Shown here: piece after piece, positions 6,219-12,348 of the stretch
Position numbering within the stretch: position 1 is the first letter of the stretch
Layout of the letters: each line of letters opens with the position of its first letter
DNA from: Methanobacterium sp. UBA176
Lineage (GTDB): Archaea > Methanobacteriota > Methanobacteria > Methanobacteriales > Methanobacteriaceae
Assembly: GCA_002505765.1 (NCBI GenBank)
Contig: DAVZ01000008.1
Span: 52,163-68,704 of the forward strand
Length of the DNA stretch: 16,542 bases
Direction of reading: 5' to 3'
The notes under the pieces: model-generated
What the model saw: the letters and a program-made list of their open reading frames with translations, nothing else
Told to the model about the DNA's origin: nothing
The model's database searches: none
Program-made: the position numbers and the translations under genes

Positions 6219-7652
6219 TTATTTAATGATTCCCTTTTCGAAATTTTTATTTTCTCTAGCTAAAATTGAAAAAATTAAAATTAAAATGCTTATAAACAAT
6301 CCTGCAATGAAAGCATTATGAAATCCATGTAAAAGGATTTCTGTAGGGGCGCTAAGTTGATATGCTCCATTTAAAGGCGCTCCCAGTATCTTAGCAGTTT
6401 CAATGCTTATGGTATAATTAAATATTGAATTAAATACCACAATACCCATAACCAGACCCAAATATCGTGCTGTATTTAATAAACTGGATACAGACCCCAG
6501 CCTTTCAGGTGTACTGTGGCTCATTACCAGTTTATTGTTTGCTGGAGTGAACATTCCTTCTGAAAGGGCTCTGATTCCAAGTGCAATAAAAATAAAGAGC
6601 AATCCGATTGTTCCGTTTAAAAATGTAAGTAATATAACGGCAATGACTAATAAAAAACCCGCAATAATTGTTGGTAGTCGGGATCCTACTCTATCAGAGA
6701 TATATCCTGATAATGGACCTGTAAATATGACAACAAGGGATGGAATTAAAATAATCAAACCTGAAAAGTCTGAAGAATATCCCATTATAAGTTCAAAATA
6801 AAAAGGAAGAAGGAATATACTTCCTGTAAGAACCAGAGTTGCTAAAAATCCGGAAATCAAAGATAAAGTAATATCTTTATTTTTTAATATAGAAAAGTCA
6901 AATAAAGGGTTTTTATATCTTGATTCCCATATAAAAAGGATTATTCCAAAAATTATTGATACTGAAAGGGTTAATATATGAGGCAATAAATCCCAGTTCA
7001 GGTCTATTCCAATGTTAAATGGTAATATAAGGGTTAAAAGCATGGCAAATATTAAAAATCCCCCAATGAAGTCGAATTTTACGTTTTGTATATTATTTTT
7101 AGATTCGGGCAATATTTTAAATGCAAGTAGAGCAATAGTAAGTCCCAGAGGCACAGTAACTAGAAATATCCAGTTCCATCCTATATATTCATTTACAAGT
7201 CCTCCTATACCATACCCAGCTGAAAGACCAAGTGTGGTGCTTAAAGATATGATGCCGAATACTTTACCGCTTATATCTGAAGATAGCTGGTATGAAATTA
7301 TTGCAGGAACTACTGAAAGGAGCATTGCAGAGCCAACTCCCTGAACAATCCTGAAAATTATGAGTTCTTTAATGTCCAGGGATATTCCACAAAAATAAGC
7401 TCCAATTGTAAAAAGTGAAATTCCCATTAAAAAAACTTTTTTATAACCAATAATATCTCCAACACGACCAAAAATCAGTAAAAAGCTTATAAGAACTACT
7501 AAATGGACTATAACTATTAAAGAAACTGTATTAGTACTTATATCTAGAAATTGAGAAATATTAGGCAGGGATATATTAACTATTCCTGCACTAAATGACC
7601 ATAAAAACATTCCCAGTGCCAGAGTTAGAATTATTAAAGTGGTGTATTTCAA
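6219..7652 (-). CDS. MFS exporter, DHA2 family (14 TM)
   Basis: The 477-residue protein is hydrophobic throughout with about 14 membrane segments. It has motif A in the loop between segments 2 and 3 (GRVGDIIGYKKVF, residues 62-74), motif B in segment 4 (RIVQGVGSAM, 101-110) and antiporter motif C in segment 5 (GLSAGYGIGG, 142-151). A second motif A-like loop (GPLSGYISDRVGSR) lies in the C-terminal half. These mark proton-driven drug exporters of the QacA/EmrB type, but the substrate is unknown. The start is TTG at 7652, with GGATG five bases before it; no in-frame ATG upstream fits. It has no EmrA-like partner or TetR/MarR regulator next door. TATA-like aaatttataa lies upstream at about 7685-7695. 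Confidence 0.88.
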   Translation of the reverse strand: MKYTTLIILTLALGMFLWSFSAGIVNISLPNISQFLDISTNTVSLIVIVHLVVLISFLLIFGRVGDIIGYKKVFLMGISLFTIGAYFCGISLDIKELIIFRIVQGVGSAMLLSVVPAIISYQLSSDISGKVFGIISLSTTLGLSAGYGIGGLVNEYIGWNWIFLVTVPLGLTIALLAFKILPESKNNIQNVKFDFIGGFLIFAMLLTLILPFNIGIDLNWDLLPHILTLSVSIIFGIILFIWESRYKNPLFDFSILKNKDITLSLISGFLATLVLTGSIFLLPFYFELIMGYSSDFSGLIILIPSLVVIFTGPLSGYISDRVGSRLPTIIAGFLLVIAVILLTFLNGTIGLLFIFIALGIRALSEGMFTPANNKLVMSHSTPERLGSVSSLLNTARYLGLVMGIVVFNSIFNYTISIETAKILGAPLNGAYQLSAPTEILLHGFHNAFIAGLFISILILIFSILARENKNFEKGIIK

Positions 7653-8062
7653 ATTAACATCCCCATTAATCTCTATTTTTAATGGTTATAAATTTAATTA
7701 AGAGATTAAATATATTATTTATTAACTACCCGCCATTTCCCGCAATTATCAAAAACATCATTATTTCTTGGTTTTAAGAGTATTTTCATATATTTATAGA
7801 TTTTTAGCACTGTTTAAGACAATTAAATATTTAAAAAGGTTCAATTAGATATTTTTTCTTATTTAAAGATTGTATTCAGGTTTCTATTAATGGATTATCC
7901 AAATTTACTTACCATTTGAGTTAAATAAATAAAGATTTAAGTTGTCAGAGATACTGAAAAAATGCTCTAAAATAATTTATACATAACTATGTGGTAATTT
8001 TAGATATTTAAATTGGAATTTATAAAAAGAAAGAAATAATATTATATTCAATAATAAAATTT
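7653..8062. other. Divergent promoter region between exporter and M14-like genes
   Basis: No gene was seen. The left part carries the exporter promoter and a GC-rich island (cccgccatttcccgc, 7729-7743) in which CCCGC occurs twice, ten bases apart, about one helical turn. The right part has a compound dyad (7967-8003) followed by a TATA box at 8016-8029 (aatttataaaaag) for the plus-strand gene. Either site could bind a regulator; this is inference. Confidence 0.5.
7967..8003. repeat. Compound inverted repeat upstream of the M14-like gene
   Basis: Outer arms CTAAAAT (7967-7973) and ATTTTAG (7997-8003) enclose an inner dyad ACATA-ac-TATGT (7981-7992). It lies just upstream of the TATA box at 8016-8029, where an activator or repressor could act. 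Confidence 0.4.
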
Positions 8063-8923
8063 GTGCAAAACCGTAATTTAGTATGCAGAAGGTGTAATGG
8101 CTATTACCCGCTTGAAGATGATGAATCCCCAGACGATTTTTTAGTGTGTGAATGTGGTGGAGATCTTATTTTGGTAGATGATATAGAATGGTACTATGAA
8201 TCTGGAAGAAATAAAACCTCCAAATCTAAAACATTAATATTAGTTTTATCGTCCCTGATAATAGCATTTATATTGCTTGTAAACATTTTTTATCCTCCAA
8301 TATCCCTCTCTAATACCCTGGATATTTCAAATAAGTTTATTTTAGGTTCAGATAATAGAGGATACGTTACCAAGGAGGTAAATGGAAAATCGTTAAATAC
8401 AAAGGCCATTGCTGTTGTTACAGGAATACATCCTCGAGAAAAACTTTCAAAAAGAGTTACAACTGATGTTATCAGGGATTATCAATTATCTTCGAATATA
8501 GATATTGTACATTATGAAATTACAGTTACAAACAATCCTGAAATCTACAATGCAGGTAGGAATAATGGAGAGGGTCTGGCAAAAGACTATATCCTCCCAG
8601 ATATTAAAAAATCCAGCTACGATCTGGTAATAATCTGTCATGACCATAAACCAGGATATGGAAGTGGATTTTATATTGCAACCCCTGAGATGGATGAAAA
8701 TTCCGTTAAATTGGCCCAGTCAGTAAAGAAAACCTTAGGTGATTTCAAATATTACAGGGCAGATAATATAAGGGAACATTCATCTTCAGCATTAAAATTT
8801 TCCAAGCCTTTAGCATCATCTGGTTATAAAACATTGGTTTATGAAATTCCAGGATGGGAAAGCTATAACAAAGCATATAACATGACTTACAGATTTTTGG
8901 ATGTGTGTTCTTTGTATTTATAA
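8063..8923 (+). CDS. Zinc-ribbon, membrane-anchored M14-like metallohydrolase
   Basis: Three parts are visible. Residues 8-31 form a zinc ribbon (C8, C11, C29, C31 in CRRC and CEC). Residues 57-79 form one membrane helix (LILVLSSLIIAFILLVNIFY). Residues 110-286, probably outside the cell, carry the pattern of M14 carboxypeptidases and AstE/AspA-type deacylases: H123-P-R-E126 (HxxE zinc ligands after VVTGIHPRE), NP and AGRNN (158-168, substrate-binding asparagine/arginine), a third ligand at H193 or H195 (ICHDH) and a candidate general base E261 (VYEIPG). If active it would trim peptides or amides at the cell surface, perhaps in pseudomurein turnover; this is inference. The start is GTG at 8063, about 35 bases after a TATA box, with no ribosome site, so the transcript has a very short leader. 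The gene stands alone. Confidence 0.6.
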   Translation: MQNRNLVCRRCNGYYPLEDDESPDDFLVCECGGDLILVDDIEWYYESGRNKTSKSKTLILVLSSLIIAFILLVNIFYPPISLSNTLDISNKFILGSDNRGYVTKEVNGKSLNTKAIAVVTGIHPREKLSKRVTTDVIRDYQLSSNIDIVHYEITVTNNPEIYNAGRNNGEGLAKDYILPDIKKSSYDLVIICHDHKPGYGSGFYIATPEMDENSVKLAQSVKKTLGDFKYYRADNIREHSSSALKFSKPLASSGYKTLVYEIPGWESYNKAYNMTYRFLDVCSLYL

Positions 8924-8950
8924 AAATAGAACTAATTTCTATTTCTTTTA
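8924..8950. terminator. Bidirectional hairpin terminator
   Basis: Perfect arms AAATAGAA (8924-8931) and TTCTATTT (8937-8944) enclose a five-base loop. On the plus strand they are followed by CTTTTA; on the minus strand by T residues. It sits directly after the stop of the M14-like gene and before the convergent end at 8955, so it can serve both genes. Confidence 0.55.
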
Positions 8951-8954
8951 TGGT

Positions 8955-9230
8955 TTAAATGCCCTTTTCCTGTCTAATTATCCTTCCTTTATCTATTATT
9001 TTACTTAAATAATCAGTTATTAGTGTAAAATGTATTCCATCCCTATCATTTTCAGCTAAAAATATTATAATATTGGCCATCTCTTTACTGAATTGAAAAA
9101 GATCTTTTATTTCTCTATTATTTATCATATCCAGTATGTAATCATCGATAATTTTTTCTATTTCCTTTGATTTTCCTAATTCATGTGATTTTAGTTCTAA
9201 ATCTTTATTTTCAGAGTTATTCAAATTCAT
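8955..9230 (-). CDS. Small helical protein of unknown function
   Basis: The 91-residue product is charged and mostly helical, with no cysteine and no membrane segment. The first 25 residues are rich in Asn, Glu and Lys and are probably loose; the remainder (DDYILDMINNREIKDLFQF onward) looks like three or four helices and could be a small helix bundle or winged-helix fragment. I do not recognise it. GGAG lies seven bases before the ATG at 9230, and codon use matches its neighbours, so it is very likely real. Its neighbours give no clear link: it converges on the M14-like gene and is 271 bases downstream of msrB on the same strand. Confidence 0.65.
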   Translation of the reverse strand: MNLNNSENKDLELKSHELGKSKEIEKIIDDYILDMINNREIKDLFQFSKEMANIIIFLAENDRDGIHFTLITDYLSKIIDKGRIIRQEKGI

Positions 9231-9433
9231 TTTTTTTCTCCATAATATTTTTCCAGATATAATTATAAGTATTTTAAATAATATGTTAACATTAAAGTAT
9301 ATATTAATAAGTTTTTGCTGTTTTAAAGATATTTAATGCCTTTGAATGAATCCTGATATTAATAGAACATTAAAAAAAATTTGATTATGGTTTAATGTAT
9401 TAAACTAAAGACCTTAAAATATTTCTACAGAGG

Positions 9434-9470
9434 AAAAAAATCAATCTTTTTATGATATAAATCTCATAAA
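9434..9470 (-). terminator. Hairpin and T-run after msrB
   Basis: On the minus strand, arms TTTATGA and TCATAAA (plus positions 9464-9470 and 9449-9455) form a 7-bp stem with an eight-base loop. A run of seven T residues (plus A run 9434-9440) follows nine bases later. This fits transcript release after msrB, about 30-65 bases past its stop. Confidence 0.5.
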
Positions 9471-9485
9471 TTTCTACAGTAGAAA
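9471..9485. repeat. 15-bp palindrome TTTCTAC-A-GTAGAAA
   Basis: Seven-base arms flank one central base. An imperfect copy (tttctacagaggaaa) lies at 9422-9436, so TTTCTACAG occurs twice 49 bases apart, on either side of the msrB terminator. It may be part of the transcript end, or a regulator site for the 8955-9230 gene downstream. Confidence 0.45.
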
Positions 9486-9501
9486 ACAAAATTAAGGTTT
9501 T

Positions 9502-9951
9502 TCATTGTCTTTTAACGAACTTTAAGGATGCAGAATTCATACAATACCTTTTGCCTGTAGGTGGTGGACCATCATCAAAAATATGTCCAAGATGTGCATC
9601 GCATAATGAACATAGTGCTTCAGTTCTGATCATCATGTGACTTGTATCTGTTTCAGTTCTAATATTCTCATCTGCAATGGGTTTCCAGAAGCTGGGCCAT
9701 CCAGTTCCAGAATCAAATTTAGTCTTTGAATCAAATAAATCAATATCACAGCAGACACATTTGTAAATACCCTCTTCATGACAATCATGATATTTACCGG
9801 TAAAAGCAGGTTCAGTTCCTTTTTTCCTGGCTACATTAAACTGTTGAGGCGTTAATATTTCTCTCCATTCATCATCAGTCTTTTGGACTCCGTCCATAAA
9901 TTCTATTTTTCCAGTTTTAGCCGAATAAATTGGTATTTTTTGGTCATTCAT
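9502..9951 (-). CDS. msrB: Peptide-methionine (R)-S-oxide reductase MsrB
   Basis: The protein reduces the R form of methionine sulfoxide in oxidised proteins back to methionine, using thioredoxin-type donors in the cytoplasm. It has the zinc pairs C65/C68 (CVCC) and C114/C117 (CSLC), the family signature FDSGTGWPSFW, the segment CDAHLGHIFDDGPPPTGKRYCMNSASL (split: DAHLGHIFDDG and RYCMNSASLKF) and catalytic C137. C57 in YHDCHEEG is a candidate resolving cysteine. Length (149) is normal for a stand-alone MsrB. No strong ribosome site precedes the ATG at 9951. MsrA is not in the window. Such repair enzymes are common in methanogens that meet oxygen now and then. Confidence 0.95.
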   Translation of the reverse strand: MNDQKIPIYSAKTGKIEFMDGVQKTDDEWREILTPQQFNVARKKGTEPAFTGKYHDCHEEGIYKCVCCDIDLFDSKTKFDSGTGWPSFWKPIADENIRTETDTSHMMIRTEALCSLCDAHLGHIFDDGPPPTGKRYCMNSASLKFVKRQ

Positions 9952-10119
9952 ATTCTATTATGAGTATGTTTTAATCTAAATAATTTATTATTTTTAGTGT
10001 ATAATCATAGATTTGTATATTATTTCAATCCATTTCAACCATTTTTTAATATTTATTAGTTTTTAGTTATTATATTTAATGAGCATGTCAGAAATTAGAA
10101 ATACAGATAATACGATACG

Positions 10120-10129
10120 TTTTTATAAT
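10120..10129 (+). promoter_or_regulatory. TATA box giving a leaderless transcript
   Basis: The sequence tttttataat is centred 27 bases before the ATG at 10152, which is the usual distance to an archaeal transcript start, and no ribosome site precedes the ATG. The coiled-coil gene is therefore probably leaderless. Confidence 0.45.
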
Positions 10130-10151
10130 AGGACTGTATTATATTTTAATA

Positions 10152-10811
10152 ATGATTACTGAAACACCTGTTTTAAGATGCAAACTTAAAAAATATGAAA
10201 GAAAGTCAAAAAAGAAATCTGCAGACGGTAAAGAACAGGTTACAAGAAGATACATGATCCCCATTAAAAAGGATCAGGTTGAAGGCACTAAATTCGAAGA
10301 TATTGAAGATATCGTCATTTTAAGTAATGAAGACTTTGAATATGAACTTCAGAAATCGAAGAATGCATCACTATTAATTAAAGAATTAGAGTCCTCTATG
10401 AATGGTATGATCAGTGATATTCAACATCTAAAGGATACAGAAATTGAGTTAGACAATGTCAAGTCAAAATTATACAGCATTAAAGAAAAACATGATAATG
10501 CCTTGGATGAGCTCAAATTTAAAAATATAGAAATAATGGGCGTTAATAATAAATATAACACTCTTCTTAATGAAAACAAAGAATTAAGAAGAGAATTAAA
10601 AAGATTAACTGATTTACGAACTTTGGAACAGGAGTCATTGCGAATTAAAGCAAATGAAATTGATGTAGCCAGAAATGAATACGAGGAATTAAAAAAAAGC
10701 CACGAATTACTCTGGAATGTTGTTCATAAAAAGGATATAACAATTAAAGAGTTAGAAGAGAAGGGACGCGTGGGCAATTTTTTTAAAAGGATTATAAAAA
10801 AAGAGGAATAA
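10152..10811 (+). CDS. Coiled-coil protein of unknown function
   Basis: Residues 1-60 form a basic, strand-rich segment (TPVLRCKLKKYERKS, then RRYMIPIKKDQVEG). Residues about 65-205 are a nearly unbroken coiled coil with heptad leucine and isoleucine positions (LLIKELESSMNGMISDI, LNENKELRRELKRLTDL). The end (VGNFFKRIIKKEE) is a short amphipathic basic helix that might touch membrane or nucleic acid. No family is recognised; the shape suggests a structural or scaffold protein. It converges on the HEAT-repeat gene, with only seven bases between the two stops. Confidence 0.75.
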   Translation: MITETPVLRCKLKKYERKSKKKSADGKEQVTRRYMIPIKKDQVEGTKFEDIEDIVILSNEDFEYELQKSKNASLLIKELESSMNGMISDIQHLKDTEIELDNVKSKLYSIKEKHDNALDELKFKNIEIMGVNNKYNTLLNENKELRRELKRLTDLRTLEQESLRIKANEIDVARNEYEELKKSHELLWNVVHKKDITIKELEEKGRVGNFFKRIIKKEE

Positions 10812-10818
10812 CCATTAG

Positions 10819-11388
10819 TTATTTGATTTTTTTCAATGCTTTATTTGCAACCTTTTTGAACTCTTTATCTCCTTTTGCAAGTCTTCTCGCCTTTTTTATG
10901 GGGTCTATTGCCCTCTCATCACCAATATCTCCAAGAGCTTTTAAAGTAGCTACTCTAACTCCCCAATCTTCATCATTTAAAACTTCTATAAGAGGTTCAA
11001 CCGCCTGTTTATCGCCTATCTCTCCCAATGCTTTAACAGCAAATTTTCTCACTGCAAAATCTTCATCATCTAATACTTCTATTAAATCAAGAGTTACAGA
11101 AGAATCTCCAATGTTTTTAAGTGCAAATGCAACATATTTTTTTATATTTCCCTTCCGGTCATTTTTAAGAGCATTTAAAAGTGGTTCAACCGCAGGTTTT
11201 CCAATATTTCCAAGGGATCTTGCTGCCAGAAATCTTACGTCAGGATTTTCATCTTTAAGAGCATTTATTAAAGGATTGATACCTTCCTCATATTCAGATA
11301 AATTTTCTGTTGCCTTCTTTCTTATTTCAACGTCATCATTATCTAAATCCTTTATAGATTCTTTTAATGATTTATTTTGATTACTCAC
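10819..11388 (-). CDS. HEAT-repeat (PBS-lyase type) protein
   Basis: The 189-residue protein is built almost only from HEAT-like repeats of about 31 residues, starting near 16, 46, 76, 107 and 138 with a partial sixth at 169. The clearest are DEDFAVRKFAVKALGEIGD and DEDWGVRVATLKALGDIGD. Each has the aspartate, the VR pair and the ALGxIGD turn. Such solenoids bind partner proteins or help modify them; no enzyme domain is present, and methanogens have no phycobilisomes, so the lyase name is only a family label. The start is GTG at 11388 with a weak TTGGT upstream; a TATA-like tttaaattta is close, so the transcript may be leaderless. Confidence 0.85.
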   Translation of the reverse strand: MSNQNKSLKESIKDLDNDDVEIRKKATENLSEYEEGINPLINALKDENPDVRFLAARSLGNIGKPAVEPLLNALKNDRKGNIKKYVAFALKNIGDSSVTLDLIEVLDDEDFAVRKFAVKALGEIGDKQAVEPLIEVLNDEDWGVRVATLKALGDIGDERAIDPIKKARRLAKGDKEFKKVANKALKKIK

Positions 11389-11616
11389 AATACCAACTCA
11401 TTTAAATTTATTGATTAATTTATTAATGGCCCTTGATCTTATTTAACAATCTATATCACTATTATATCAGGATAATCAATTAATATTTTTCTATTTTATC
11501 CTAAAAAACTGGCTCATGTTGATCTTTTTAACAGAAAATAATATAAATATGAAGATACATCTTATAGTTACCCAAAGAAACTTTAAGATCAAATTTCTAT
11601 TTTTGTCTGATAAGTT

Positions 11617-11621
11617 GGTGA
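11617..11621 (+). promoter_or_regulatory. Ribosome site fixing a TTG start
   Basis: GGTGA sits six bases before the TTG at 11628. There is no in-frame ATG upstream, and the next ATG would remove the N-terminal strand of the fold, so this site decides the start of the phosphoesterase. A TATA-like ataatataaata at about 11538-11549 lies upstream. Confidence 0.6.
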
Positions 11622-11627
11622 ATTCAT

Positions 11628-12347
11628 TTGAAAAATGAAACTATATACGGTGCAAAAATCATTGATTCAGCGCTCCAAATTGGAGATTACCTTATTATAT
11701 CTGATTTACACCTTGGATATGAACAGGCCTTAAATTCAGATGGTCTTATGGTTCCAAGATTTCAGTATAAAAAGATTGTAAAGAGACTTAAACAAATCAC
11801 ATTAAGAACCCATGCATCCACAATTGTGGTTAATGGCGATTTAAAACATGTATTTGGGCGGATAACCAGACAGGAATGGAAAGAGGCAGAAGATTTCATT
11901 AACTTCCTTAAAGATGAATTTAGGGATATAATATTGATTAAAGGTAATCATGACAATTTTACGCGTTTTATTGCTGAAAAAAATGATTTGGAAGTAGAGG
12001 ATTATTCCTCTGTAGAAAATTATTTCATAATCCATGGAGATAAAATACCCCTTAGTAAAATTAAGCAAGATACAATAATTATAGGGCATGAACATCCCAG
12101 TTTAGGCCTTAAAAGCGGTGAAAGAATTGAAAAAATTAAATGTTTTCTTAAGGGAAGATGGCAATCAAAAAACATCATTGTGATGCCATCCTTTAATTTT
12201 ATAAGCGAAGGTTCTGATGTATTACATGAAAAATCCATTTCTCCATTTTTGGATGATATCTCTGAATTTGAAGTATTGGGAGTGGAGAATTTCGAGATAC
12301 TGCATTTTGGAAAAATAAAGGATATAATAGAATTTAAAAATAGATAA
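11628..12347 (+). CDS. Lhr-associated metallophosphoesterase (COG1407 type)
   Basis: This is a calcineurin-like phosphoesterase with all the metal-binding motifs in order: SDLHLG (D25, H27), NGDLKH (D71), KGNHDN (N107, H108), the histidine in IIHGDK, and IGHEHP. It would bind two metals and cleave phosphoesters, probably in nucleic acids or nucleotides. The sequence type matches the ICC-like COG1407 family, which is widely found beside Lhr-type helicases in archaea and bacteria. Here the helicase gene starts one base after this stop codon, so the two are surely co-translated. The 239-residue length is normal. Its substrate is not established; repair-linked end processing is the usual suggestion. 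Confidence 0.9.
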   Translation: MKNETIYGAKIIDSALQIGDYLIISDLHLGYEQALNSDGLMVPRFQYKKIVKRLKQITLRTHASTIVVNGDLKHVFGRITRQEWKEAEDFINFLKDEFRDIILIKGNHDNFTRFIAEKNDLEVEDYSSVENYFIIHGDKIPLSKIKQDTIIIGHEHPSLGLKSGERIEKIKCFLKGRWQSKNIIVMPSFNFISEGSDVLHEKSISPFLDDISEFEVLGVENFEILHFGKIKDIIEFKNR

Positions 12348-12348
12348 T

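Noticed and set aside
9421..9480. TTTCTACAG direct repeats reminiscent of a Cas12a-type CRISPR repeat
   Set aside because: Only two short copies, one of them part of a palindrome, no regular spacers and no cas genes.
10079..10162. 27-codon ORF overlapping the start of the coiled-coil gene
   Set aside because: No ribosome site, Asn/Tyr-rich product, and it covers the TATA box of the next gene.
10823..11380. Plus-strand frame of 185 codons opposite the HEAT-repeat gene
   Set aside because: Its Ser/Ala/Phe pattern mirrors the HEAT repeats; the minus frame has a clear family pattern and the plus frame has none.
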